Positions 1-6,193 of a DNA stretch of 40,392 nucleotides are shown in pieces. Source of the stretch: a virus; IMG/VR virus record IMGVR_UViG_3300044691_000286, positions 1 to 40,392 of that record, one strand, 5' to 3'. How positions within the stretch are numbered: position 1 is the first letter of the stretch; the number at the start of each line of letters is the position of its first letter. Below the pieces are notes generated by a model. It was given only the letters and a program-made list of their open reading frames with translations, was not told the DNA's origin and did not search any database. The position numbers and the translations under genes are program-made.

Positions 1-154
1 CCGCGCCTCCGGCTCGGCGACCGTCCGCGCCACCGGCTCGGCGACCGTCCGCGCCACCGGCTCGGCGACCGTCCGCGCCACCGGCTCGGCGACCGTCCGC
101 GCCACCGGCTCGGCGACCGTCCGCGCCTCCGGCTCGGCGACCGTCCGCGCCACC
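1..154 (+). repeat. 24-bp tandem repeat, left end
   Basis: About six units of a 24-bp repeat with core GGCTCGGCGACCGTCCGC, coding in one frame for the octapeptide R-A-T/S-G-S-A-T-V. Units are almost identical; the main difference seen is ACC versus TCC at one codon (Thr/Ser). The same array fills the right end of the window (about 40075-40392), so this is the other half of one array interrupted by the contig cut. The true copy number cannot be read from this assembly. Confidence 0.95.
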
Positions 155-564
155 ACACATGTCGCTGTTCACCTGCACTCCGGTCACGTCACCCTCGAAG
201 GTGGAGTACTCATTGACCACACCACGGTGGACGAAGGCAACGCCGAAACCTGGTGCGAATACCACGGTGTAGACGTCAGCAAGGGCATCGCGACTCTGTA
301 CAAGGCAGTCAACGATCAGTGGACCACCGGCCGCGGTACCGACTACAGCCCTGGTTCGATGCCGTCTTATGAGGACTTCGAGCCCACCAACGAGTGCGGC
401 GCCGGCCTTCCGAAGCCACGAAGTTCGTCTCCGTCGGTGTACTGCTCTCCGAGCTCCAGCCGGTCACCGGTTCAACCGCCAAGTCCAAGGCGCCGCGCGT
501 CATCACGCCATGCGTCGAGGTTGATGTTCACGGCCGCCCGGTCGCCACTGAAGAGGAGAAGTAA
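1..564 (+). pseudogene. Octapeptide-repeat protein, C-terminal part, with an apparent frameshift near 410
   Basis: Continuation across the contig ends of the gene starting at 39961. Codons in phase with position 2 read at least six RA(T/S)GSATV repeats, then a non-repetitive domain (VHLHSGHVTLEGG, then ETWCEYHGVDVSKG) to about 408. After GAGL the frame fails: in this phase it runs into unlikely Ser/Arg/Pro-rich sequence, while the phase starting with GAA at 412 gives a convincing end (EATKFVSVGVLLSELQ ... PCVEVDVHGRP) and stops at TAA 562-564. The tail resembles what I recall of C-termini in actinophage tandem-repeat proteins, which have roughly 15-20 more residues at this spot, so a small deletion or a sequencing indel is likely. 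Repeats of this type are usually modelled as a beta-solenoid; function unknown. Confidence 0.75.
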
Positions 565-604
565 CCCACTGTGGACGAGAATCCCGATTGCTGAACTCAA
601 TGGG

Positions 605-643
605 TGTAAGGACCGGTACGCAACATCCGCTCAAGATCGGAAG
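605..643 (+). repeat. 39-bp direct repeat, copy A (right flank of repeat-protein gene)
   Basis: Matches 39872-39910 at 34 of 39 positions. Both copies include TGTAAGGA at the left, ACGCAACA in the middle and CCGCTCAAGA to the right. This copy lies just before the start of the MazG-like gene at 651, and its last bases (GGAAG) double as that gene's ribosome-binding site. On the circle, the two copies bracket the octapeptide-repeat gene. Confidence 0.85.
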
Positions 644-650
644 GCTCGAT

Positions 651-1052
651 ATGGCCAAGTGGAACCAGCTCACCATGACCGTGCTGGGTGACGTGCTCGA
701 AGAGCGTGAACGCCAGGATGACTTGTGGGGCGAACAGAATCACCCGAGTATCCCGAGCAATGTGAACCGGGAGAGCTACCGGGAATTCCACCGCGAGCAG
801 GCCAATATGTGGAAACAGGTCAACGGCAATCGTGTCGACCTGGACTTGCTGTCATGGGACGGCATCGCGCTCGAGGAAATCGAAGAGGCCCTTGCCGAGG
901 ACGACGGTCCTGCGCTCTACGCCGAACTCATTCAGGCAGCAGCCGTGTTCGCGGCCTGGGCAGAGACGCTGCGACGGCAGGGTCATGGGCCCTGGGACAA
1001 CCGCGTCACCGCCGTGGCGTTCACCAAGAACCCGGGCCCTGCTAATCCCTAA
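651..1052 (+). CDS. MazG-like / NTP pyrophosphohydrolase-related protein
   Basis: 133 aa. The N-terminal VLEERERQDDLWGEQNHP is the hallmark opening of a large phage family usually labelled MazG-like, and the C-terminal EEIEEALAEDDG ... ELIQAAAVFAAWAE matches the acidic helix (EExxEA) and following helix of all-alpha NTP pyrophosphohydrolases. Such enzymes hydrolyse non-canonical or signalling nucleotides; whether this member is active cannot be judged, because the metal-binding ExxE...ExxD set is only partly visible. The ATG at 651 is chosen because GGAAGG sits about 8 bases upstream; an upstream in-frame ATG at 588 has no such site and would read through the 39-bp repeat. Confidence 0.6.
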   Translation: MAKWNQLTMTVLGDVLEERERQDDLWGEQNHPSIPSNVNRESYREFHREQANMWKQVNGNRVDLDLLSWDGIALEEIEEALAEDDGPALYAELIQAAAVFAAWAETLRRQGHGPWDNRVTAVAFTKNPGPANP

Positions 1053-1088
1053 ACAAGCAAACAAACTCTGACCGACAGAGGAGACACG

Positions 1089-1352
1089 ATGTGCGGGAAA
1101 TGCCACACCGAGCTGACGCAGGCGACATCGTTGATAAACACTGCGCTCGACCGGCACATGAGACGCGCCACCACCACCGAGCTGCAGCTGACCGCCGAAG
1201 CGGTGCGGGACACGAACATCCTCGACCGGCATCTCGCCGACCTGACACCCGACAACGGGTTGTTCGGTGACCGCATGCCGCTAGGTGGCGCTGTCTCCGA
1301 CGACGTCCGAGCCGAGGCACAGATCAGCAGCCGTCTCGACCGTTCCGCTTAG
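1089..1352 (+). CDS. Small hypothetical protein with N-terminal CxxC
   Basis: 87 aa, ATG with a strong AGAGGAGA site 7 bases upstream. The sequence begins MCGKCHTEL, one CxxC pair near the very N-terminus; no second pair follows, so a complete zinc site would need a partner or dimer. The rest is a charged, probably helical sequence ending in DRSA. It lies between the MazG-like gene and the exonuclease in the same direction with short gaps, so it is probably in the same early transcript. I do not recognise the family. Confidence 0.7.
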   Translation: MCGKCHTELTQATSLINTALDRHMRRATTTELQLTAEAVRDTNILDRHLADLTPDNGLFGDRMPLGGAVSDDVRAEAQISSRLDRSA

Positions 1353-1419
1353 CCTGAATTTCTGTCGGTGGCACCTGCTACCGTCCCGACGCACCACCGA
1401 TTGAGAGGCAACCCCACTC

Positions 1420-3072
1420 GTGACCGACACAGACCAGACGGAGTTTTTCGCTGACCCGGGCGCGGCCAACAGGGCCGAACCACCGCGCGGCTCGTGGGGC
1501 CGCTACCTGCTCCCCTACCCGGGCAAAGAGGGCGGAAAGCAGTACCCGCACCAGCGGGTGACCACGTTCGCCGGCATCCTCGACGACACGTACAACCTGG
1601 CGGCGTGGGGCGAGCGCATGACGGCGGCCGGTCTCGCACGCAGGCCAGACCTCCTGGCGTTGGCGGCAGCCGTCACCGACCCGGGCAGTGAGGATGGCAA
1701 GCGCTCGCTGAACGAGGTCACCAAGGCCGCCAAGGACGCGGCGGGGGCTGGGGTCAAGGCGAACCTAGGCACGGCGCTGCACGCCTACACCGAACCCGGT
1801 CGCGACCCGGCAACGGTGCCACCGCAGTTCCACGCGGACGTGGCTGCCTACCGCAACGAGCTCGCCCGCAACGGCATTACCGAGCTGCCCCACTTCACCG
1901 AGCGGGTGGCGTTCAACGAGGACTTTGACGTCGCCGGCCGGTTCGACGGTATCTACCAGCTCGCCGATGGGTCGTTGGTGGTCGGCGACAAGAAAACCGG
2001 CTCGATCGAGTACGCCACCATGAAGATCGCCATTCAGCTGGCGACCTACGCGTACTCGCGGGTGCTGCGCAACTACGAAACGTCGCAGTGGGAGCCGATG
2101 CCTAACGTCCGTAAGGATATCGCGCTGGTCTTCCATCTCCCGGTGGGCGAGGCGAAATGCACCATCTACCAGGTGAACATCATTGCCGGGTACTGGGCCG
2201 CGCGCGTCGCCGCCGAAGCCTCGCAGGCCCGGAAGACCAAGACGTGGTTCGCCCCGTTCCTGCCCGGTCACACGCCGGCCAACCTCGATCCCAAGCCGAC
2301 AGCCGAGCAGCTGGCGGTGGCACAGACCCCAGCCCCCGCGGTGCCGGTGCTGGCATCCGTGCCGGGCGCGGTCGATCCGTTCGCGGAACTGCCGGTGCAG
2401 GTGGCTCGAGCCGAACAGCCCGCCGGAGCGATCGTGTCGACCACGCCGGCCGGCACGCCTGACAACGGGTGGATGCCAACGCCGGAGCAGATCGAGCAGG
2501 CCAAGGCGATGCCGCCGGTCACGGAGTCGCGAGACCCTGGGATGCAGGCGGCTCGAGCCGGGCAGCCCGCGGCCGGTAACGAAGACGTAGACGAGCTCGC
2601 CAAGCGGCCGAAGGCAGAGCTGCAGTCGATCCTCCGGCAGCTCGAGCCGGGCGCCAAGCTCGAGCGGTACCGGTCTGCGCTGGCGGCCGACATCATCCGG
2701 CTGCGCGCGGCGGGCGGGCCGCCGTCCGCTCCGGCGCAGTCCGCTGCGGTGGTCGGCGCGTCGGTCATACCGGACCCCGTGCCCGGGTACCCGAACGCGA
2801 CGGTCGCTACCGCGACACCGAGCGCGTCCCTGGTGGCGGCCGACCAGGCGTACGCCGTGCACCAGGCGGCGAACGCGAACCCGTTCGACGACCCGCCGGC
2901 GGCCGCGGCGGTGCCCGCCGAGGCGCACTATCTGCGGTTGATCGCCGACGCGCCGGACAAAGCCGCGTTGGGCGCGCTCTGGCAGGAGGCCACGAAGGTT
3001 CACCACCTGGTGTGGTCGGACGCGCTCAACCAGGCGGGCATTGCCCGCATGAAGTCCCTCGCGGGCATCTGA
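1420..3072 (+). CDS. PD-(D/E)XK exonuclease (Cas4/RecB-like) with long proline/alanine-rich tail
   Basis: 550 aa, GTG start with GAGAGG 10 bases upstream. Residues about 110-290 carry the RecB-type nuclease core: HAYTE (entry to the fold), FDVAGRFDGIYQL (metal-binding Asp) and LVVGDKKTGSIEYATMK, the D-x-K-T-G motif of Cas4/RecB/lambda-exonuclease-like enzymes, followed by a helix with QLATYAYS. Residues about 300-490 are a low-complexity Pro/Ala/Val segment, then a small C-terminal helical domain. The next gene encodes an ssDNA-binding-like protein, the usual partner arrangement of phage recombination modules. The likely role is end resection for recombination or replication. No annealase is recognised beside it; the unknown gene at 4701 occupies that neighbourhood. 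Confidence 0.75.
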   Translation: MTDTDQTEFFADPGAANRAEPPRGSWGRYLLPYPGKEGGKQYPHQRVTTFAGILDDTYNLAAWGERMTAAGLARRPDLLALAAAVTDPGSEDGKRSLNEVTKAAKDAAGAGVKANLGTALHAYTEPGRDPATVPPQFHADVAAYRNELARNGITELPHFTERVAFNEDFDVAGRFDGIYQLADGSLVVGDKKTGSIEYATMKIAIQLATYAYSRVLRNYETSQWEPMPNVRKDIALVFHLPVGEAKCTIYQVNIIAGYWAARVAAEASQARKTKTWFAPFLPGHTPANLDPKPTAEQLAVAQTPAPAVPVLASVPGAVDPFAELPVQVARAEQPAGAIVSTTPAGTPDNGWMPTPEQIEQAKAMPPVTESRDPGMQAARAGQPAAGNEDVDELAKRPKAELQSILRQLEPGAKLERYRSALAADIIRLRAAGGPPSAPAQSAAVVGASVIPDPVPGYPNATVATATPSASLVAADQAYAVHQAANANPFDDPPAAAAVPAEAHYLRLIADAPDKAALGALWQEATKVHHLVWSDALNQAGIARMKSLAGI

Positions 3073-3109
3073 GTTTCCCGTTAACAATTAATAGATAAGG
3101 TATGCGTCT

Positions 3110-3742
3110 ATGTCTGACAATTATTGGGACACATTCCAAACCGAGAACAGTGGCGGCGGCAAGGGTATCTCGTTCGGTCAGATCGGTGACCGATCGCAGA
3201 TCGGAGTGATCAAGGGCGGTATCGTGCTCGAGATCAAGAAAATGTCGCAGCAGATCGACTACAACACCAAGCTGCCGGCCGTGTACGACAAGGGTTCCCG
3301 GGCGGGGCAGCCGAAAATGCAGCTGCCTATTCTGCTGCGCACGGACGAGCGTGACCCGCTGAACCCGGAAGACGATGGCCACCGCGTGCTGTACGTCAAG
3401 GGGCTCATGGTGGACGCTATCAAAGAGGCGCTGGCCGCGGTGGACGCCAAAACCCTCGAGGTCGGTGGCGATCTGCGCATCGCCTATGTTGGCGACCGGC
3501 AGATCGACAAGGCGAACATGCGTGCGTTCAAGGCCAAGTACACCAAGGCGCCACCGCAGGTCGCGGATCAGTCCGCGTTCTTCGGCACGACGGCCGGACA
3601 GCAGGCGGCCCCGCCCGTGCAGCCGGTGCAGCAAGCTGGCGGCGCGGTGACGCCCGACCCGTGGGCCGCGCAGCCACAGCGGCCCGTCCAGTCGCCGTAC
3701 ACCAACCCGGCTCCGGCCGGTGACGTGAACCCGTTCGGCTGA
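3110..3742 (+). CDS. Putative single-stranded DNA-binding protein
   Basis: 210 aa, ATG with AAGG 9 bases upstream in an AT-rich 37-bp gap (3073-3109) that may hold a promoter. Residues 1-155 look like a compact beta-rich domain (SFGQIGDRSQIGVIKGG, LPILLRTDERDPLNPEDDG, LRIAYVGDRQIDKANMRAF). Residues about 165-210 are a Gln/Pro/Ala-rich tail ending GDVNPFG, much like the acidic or hydrophobic tips used by SSB proteins for partner binding. It is not a standard bacterial SSB by sequence. Actinophages often place such a protein directly after a Cas4-like exonuclease; the assignment is by that context plus the tail. Confidence 0.6.
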   Translation: MSDNYWDTFQTENSGGGKGISFGQIGDRSQIGVIKGGIVLEIKKMSQQIDYNTKLPAVYDKGSRAGQPKMQLPILLRTDERDPLNPEDDGHRVLYVKGLMVDAIKEALAAVDAKTLEVGGDLRIAYVGDRQIDKANMRAFKAKYTKAPPQVADQSAFFGTTAGQQAAPPVQPVQQAGGAVTPDPWAAQPQRPVQSPYTNPAPAGDVNPFG

Positions 3743-3751
3743 CGGCGTAAC

Positions 3752-3830
3752 ACCCGGTCCCGCTCTGGCGATATACCTACTGACCGACAACGAAGGGCAG
3801 TCAGATGGCAGAGTCAGAGCGGGACCGGGT
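3752..3830 (+). repeat. Perfect 16-bp inverted repeat enclosing the start of the next gene
   Basis: ACCCGGTCCCGCTCTG at 3752-3767 is matched exactly by its reverse complement at 3815-3830. The 47-nt interval contains the ribosome-binding site (AAGGGCAG) and the ATG at 3805 of the following gene; the right arm is within its codons 4-9. In the mRNA this would form a long GC-rich stem with the start region in the loop, so it could act on translation initiation, or could end transcription from the gene upstream (no U-tract is seen). Confidence 0.8.
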
Positions 3831-4248
3831 CCGGCGCGAGATCGCCGAGATCAACAGACGTCGCCGCGAGGCGCGAGACCAGGCAGCGTATGAATCGGCA
3901 GCAGCCGAAGAGCGCGCGAGTAAGTGGTCCGATCATCAAGCTGAGAAAGAATCAGAAGAGATCATGCGGATGCTGGGGGGGAGCCTCTCCGAACTCCGCG
4001 CGAACATTGACAAGGATCTCCCCCAGATGCCAACGGTGCGGCGGGCTATCGACGACATCGCCAAGGCGCAACGCAAGGGGCAGCGGAGCAAGGCCAGGCG
4101 AATCGCCAAAAAGAATCGCAAGCTGATTCTCGGTTCGCAGAAAAAGAAAGGATGCTCGTTGTTCGCGCTGCTGCTGATCGTCGCGGTTGGTGGTGTCGTC
4201 TTCGGCTCATACGAAGGCGTCGACGCGTTGGTGAGCGCCATCGCTTGA
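3805..4248 (+). CDS. Coiled-coil protein with C-terminal membrane anchor
   Basis: 147 aa, ATG with GAAGGGCAG upstream. Residues 1-60 are strongly charged and helical (ERDRVRREIAEINRRRREAR), 85-115 are Lys/Arg-rich (KAQRKGQRSKARRIAKKNRK), and about 118-140 form one hydrophobic segment (CSLFALLLIVAVGGVVFGS), giving a tail-anchored topology with a basic cytoplasmic part. No family recognised. It could sit at the membrane and bind nucleic acid, but that is inference from charge only. Its start lies inside the 3752/3815 inverted repeat. Confidence 0.75.
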   Translation: MAESERDRVRREIAEINRRRREARDQAAYESAAAEERASKWSDHQAEKESEEIMRMLGGSLSELRANIDKDLPQMPTVRRAIDDIAKAQRKGQRSKARRIAKKNRKLILGSQKKKGCSLFALLLIVAVGGVVFGSYEGVDALVSAIA

Positions 4249-4253
4249 CAGAA

Positions 4254-4300
4254 GGTTTCCCGGATGGTCGTATCTCCGGTTCGACTCCGGAGACGGGAGC
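4254..4300 (+). ncRNA. tRNA-like hairpin element, copy 1
   Basis: 5-bp outer stem TCCCG (4258-4262) / CGGGA (4294-4298), a 10-nt bulge GATGGTCGTA on the 5' side, then a perfect 7-bp stem TCTCCGG/CCGGAGA with the 7-nt loop TTCGACT, a consensus tRNA T-loop. Stem total is 12 bp, the same as tRNA acceptor plus T stem, but there are no D or anticodon arms. Transcription is not shown; strand is assigned from the T-loop. Confidence 0.6.
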
Positions 4301-4302
4301 GC

Positions 4303-4342
4303 AGGGCTAGGCTAGGCTCGGCCCGGCTCGGCAAGGCAAGGG
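4303..4342 (+). repeat. Pentamer array NNGGC x8, after tRNA-like copy 1
   Basis: Eight consecutive 5-bp units with fixed GG at positions 3-4 and C (once G) at position 5: agggc, taggc, taggc, tcggc, ccggc, tcggc, aaggc, aaggg. The first two positions vary. The same eight-unit arrangement follows copies 2 and 3. Confidence 0.85.
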
Positions 4343-4349
4343 ATAGATG

Positions 4350-4378
4350 TTGACAGTTGTGGACAGAGCGAGTAGCGT
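4350..4378 (+). promoter_or_regulatory. Promoter/operator of the shared motif, driving tRNA-like copies 2-4
   Basis: TTGACA (4350-4355), 17-bp spacer, TAGCGT (4373-4378). The spacer carries GTTGTGGACA, shared with sites at 32372, 35486 and 39269. The predicted start is near 4385, about 11 bases before tRNA-like copy 2, so a transcript would carry copies 2-4 and continue into the gene at 4701. Confidence 0.65.
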
Positions 4379-4395
4379 CCTCCTATCAGCAGAAC

Positions 4396-4442
4396 GGTTT
4401 CCCGGATGGTCGTATCTCCGGTTCGACTCCGGAGACGGGAGC
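4396..4442 (+). ncRNA. tRNA-like hairpin element, copy 2
   Basis: Identical in sequence to copy 1 over its whole 47-nt length from GGTTTCCCGG to CGGGAGC, with the same 5-bp stem, 10-nt bulge and 7-bp/7-nt T-arm. It starts about 11 bases downstream of the predicted transcription start of the 4350 promoter. Confidence 0.6.
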
Positions 4443-4444
4443 GC

Positions 4445-4484
4445 AGGGCTAGGCTAGGCCAGGCTAGGCCAGGCTCGGCAAGGG
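4445..4484 (+). repeat. Pentamer array NNGGC x8, after tRNA-like copy 2
   Basis: Eight units: agggc, taggc, taggc, caggc, taggc, caggc, tcggc, aaggg. The first three and the last are the same as in the first array; inner units differ only in their first two bases, so the GGC phase is kept while the rest drifts. Confidence 0.85.
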
Positions 4485-4487
4485 ATA

Positions 4488-4535
4488 GGTTTCCCGGATG
4501 GTCGTTATCTCCGGTTCGACTCCGGAGACGGGAGC
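4488..4535 (+). ncRNA. tRNA-like hairpin element, copy 3
   Basis: Same as copies 1 and 2 except for one extra T in the bulge (GTCGTTAT instead of GTCGTAT). Both stems and the TTCGACT loop are intact. It begins four bases after the end of the second pentamer array. Confidence 0.6.
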
Positions 4536-4537
4536 GC

Positions 4538-4577
4538 AGGGCTGGGCCCGGCGCGGCGCGGCGTGGCGAGGCAGGGC
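4538..4577 (+). repeat. Pentamer array NNGGC x8, after tRNA-like copy 3
   Basis: Eight units: agggc, tgggc, ccggc, gcggc, gcggc, gtggc, gaggc, agggc, then aggga. The first unit matches the other arrays, but most of the rest has changed in its first two bases while the GGC is kept in every unit. Confidence 0.8.
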
Positions 4578-4591
4578 AGGGAGCAGTAGGC

Positions 4592-4632
4592 GCGGGAATG
4601 GTTGCAGGATCGGTTCGATTCCGGTCCCCCGC
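4592..4632 (+). ncRNA. tRNA-like hairpin element, divergent copy 4
   Basis: Different sequence, same plan: outer stem GCGGG (4592-4596) / CCCGC (4628-4632), 10-nt bulge AATGGTTGCA, 7-bp stem GGATCGG/CCGGTCC (one G-U pair) and loop TTCGATT. The bulge fits the same RATGGTYGYA pattern as copies 1-2. Stems compensate for sequence change, which argues that the structure matters. No pentamer array follows; the gene at 4701 starts 68 bases downstream. Confidence 0.55.
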
Positions 4633-4700
4633 ACGCAGCACGAGCAGACTCCACAAGGGACTCACGGCTCCGAGGACTGCACAACCAGGGAGACACCGCA

Positions 4701-5270
4701 ATGCACATCGACATCATCGGCACACAACCGCTGATCACCCACAATATTCAGCTCGCCGACTCTTTGAACACGTACACCAGGTCCATCAAGGAAATCTCCT
4801 CCAAGCGGAAGAAGACTGACGAGGACAACCTGGAAATGAGTCGGCTGGAATTCCTCGGCGGGCTGTACTGGGCTGAGGAAATCGGTATCTACATGCCTGC
4901 TGAGAACATCTTCCGAGCGCTCATGCAGGCTGCATCGATCAACCGCGCGGGAAAGAAGATCGAGCGTGGGCTTATCACCCACGGTTCGCGCTACCCGCTG
5001 CAGTTCGACGGACCGTCGGACCCCGACGAACTGTGGGGGGGCGGCACCAGTCAGTTCGTTGACAGGCGAATGGTCAACATCATGGGCAAAAGGATCGCGC
5101 GGACGCGTCCTATTTTCCCACGGTGGGGGTTCTCTTTCGATTGCGACATCAGCACCGACGTACTGGACGTGGACGAATTCACGTCCATCGTGGATCAGGC
5201 CGGAAGCATGATCGGGCTGGGTGACTACCGACGATTTTACGGCAAGTTCACTGCGACGGTGACTCCGTGA
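4701..5270 (+). CDS. Conserved phage protein of unknown function
   Basis: 189 aa, ATG with AGGGAG 9 bases upstream. Segments that look conserved are HIDIIGTQPLITHN at the N-terminus, SSKRKKTDEDNLEMSRLEF, GIYMPAENIFRALMQAA, a DGP/DELWG turn, RTRPIFPRWGFSFD and GLGDYRRFYGKF near the C-terminus. I recall this pattern as a widespread hypothetical protein of tailed phages, often near recombination or replication genes. The alternating beta strands and glycine-rich end would fit an RRM/RAMP-like fold, but that is a guess. It follows the tRNA-like modules directly and overlaps the next gene by GTGA, so the two are translationally coupled. Confidence 0.75.
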   Translation: MHIDIIGTQPLITHNIQLADSLNTYTRSIKEISSKRKKTDEDNLEMSRLEFLGGLYWAEEIGIYMPAENIFRALMQAASINRAGKKIERGLITHGSRYPLQFDGPSDPDELWGGGTSQFVDRRMVNIMGKRIARTRPIFPRWGFSFDCDISTDVLDVDEFTSIVDQAGSMIGLGDYRRFYGKFTATVTP

Positions 5271-5758
5271 CCGCTCCATACACGCCTGCCGACGGTGTCC
5301 AGGCACGGTGGCGTTACGCCTATGACCTGGTGCTCACCAAGCAGCCGGGCGACGATGTCACGCTCCAAGAACTGGCGGAGATTCTGGGGCTCGACTGGCA
5401 GGCTGACAGCCAGGTCCTGCGGTCGGTGATGCTCGAGGCCAAGAAACACCTCGAGCAGGACAAGCTTCAGACGGTGCGCACCGTAGCGCGGTTCGGCTGG
5501 GTTGTGCTCTCGGCGGCCGGTAACCTCGACCAGGTCGAGAAACGGCGCCAAAAGGCGGGTCGGGCAACGGATCGCACGGCCCGGCTGATTACCGCCACCG
5601 ACCGCGGCCAGCTCAGCCCGATCGAGCGCAACCGGCTGGACTTCGAGACGCGCAACGTGCTCGCGGCCGGTGCCTTGTTCCGGCGCAAGCCCAAGAGTTT
5701 CGCCGAGCTGCAGCGGACCGAGAGTCAGCGGAAGATCGGCCCCGGCACGGACGCGTAA
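5267..5758 (+). CDS. Putative winged-helix DNA-binding protein
   Basis: 163 aa, GTG start overlapping the TGA of the preceding gene. Residues about 28-80 read as a helix-turn-helix with wing: VTLQELAEILGLD, then SQVLRSVMLEAKKHLEQD and a strand pair TVRTVARFGWVVLSAA. The second half is basic (EKRRQKAGRATDRTARL) and ends in a Lys/Arg-rich tail. It is the last gene of the rightward unit, facing the bidirectional terminator. A regulatory role is plausible from the fold but not shown. Confidence 0.6.
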   Translation: MTAPYTPADGVQARWRYAYDLVLTKQPGDDVTLQELAEILGLDWQADSQVLRSVMLEAKKHLEQDKLQTVRTVARFGWVVLSAAGNLDQVEKRRQKAGRATDRTARLITATDRGQLSPIERNRLDFETRNVLAAGALFRRKPKSFAELQRTESQRKIGPGTDA

Positions 5759-5763
5759 CGCAG

Positions 5764-5810
5764 AAAAGAGCCCCGCCTTCGCCAGAGACTGGCAGAGGCG
5801 GGGGCTCTTT
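5764..5810. terminator. Bidirectional intrinsic terminator between convergent units
   Basis: AAAGAGCCCCGCCT and AGGCGGGGGCTCTTT form a 14-bp stem with one bulged base around a 17-nt loop, with A-run on the left and T-run on the right, so it can terminate transcripts from both sides. It lies exactly between the stop of the rightward gene ending at 5758 and the stop of the leftward gene ending at 5824. Confidence 0.9.
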
Positions 5811-5823
5811 CGTATGCCGACGA

Positions 5824-6174
5824 TCAGGCGGAGGGGGAAACGCCCGCGTCGACGACCGGCACGGAAGGATCCGTCGGTGTGGGCCCGTCCGTGCCGGGGT
5901 CGGCCACGACGGGCGGAGTGCTGCCGTCGGCCGGAGCCGCGTCAGCGGACCGGAAGGCGGCGATCTTCGCCTCGATCGAGTCGGCCACCTCCTGCACGGC
6001 GGACTGGCTCGAGCCGTTCGCGACCTGCGAGCGCAGCGAGCGGACCTCCTCGAGGATGTCGCCGAAGACCTGGTCGAGGTCGGCTTCCGCCTGGACGATG
6101 TCGGACACGTGGGCCTCCAGATTCGCCAACCGGTACAGCACCGATTGGTGGTGGGACGGGTGATGGCTGAACAC
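5824..6174 (-). CDS. Coiled-coil protein downstream of holin
   Basis: 116 aa, GTG start with a perfect AGGAGG 8 bases upstream. Residues 10-80 are helical with heptad-like leucine/valine spacing (VLYRLANLEAHVSDIVQAEA, DILEEVRSLRSQV, VADSIEAKIAAF); residues 83-116 are a Pro/Asp/Thr-rich tail. It is the last gene of the leftward late unit, just beyond the holin. No family recognised; a lysis accessory role is only inferred from position. Confidence 0.7.
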   Translation of the reverse strand: MFSHHPSHHQSVLYRLANLEAHVSDIVQAEADLDQVFGDILEEVRSLRSQVANGSSQSAVQEVADSIEAKIAAFRSADAAPADGSTPPVVADPGTDGPTPTDPSVPVVDAGVSPSA

Positions 6175-6193
6175 GAGCGTACCTCCTGACCGG

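Noticed and set aside
1765-3087. 440-codon minus-strand open frame opposite the exonuclease
   Set aside because: Arg-rich shadow of a GC-rich gene; the plus strand has clear nuclease motifs and a ribosome-binding site.
4246-4274. Promoter from TTGACA at 4246 for tRNA-like copy 1
   Set aside because: No TANNNT at a suitable distance; TCGTAT is a poor match.
4254-4632. Full tRNA genes
   Set aside because: Acceptor-like and T-arm pairing is present, but there is no room for D and anticodon arms, and no anticodon loop can be drawn.
4406-4819. Plus-strand open frame through the tRNA-like modules
   Set aside because: It would encode Arg/Pro/Gly-rich sequence that repeats only because the DNA modules do, and it has no ribosome-binding site.
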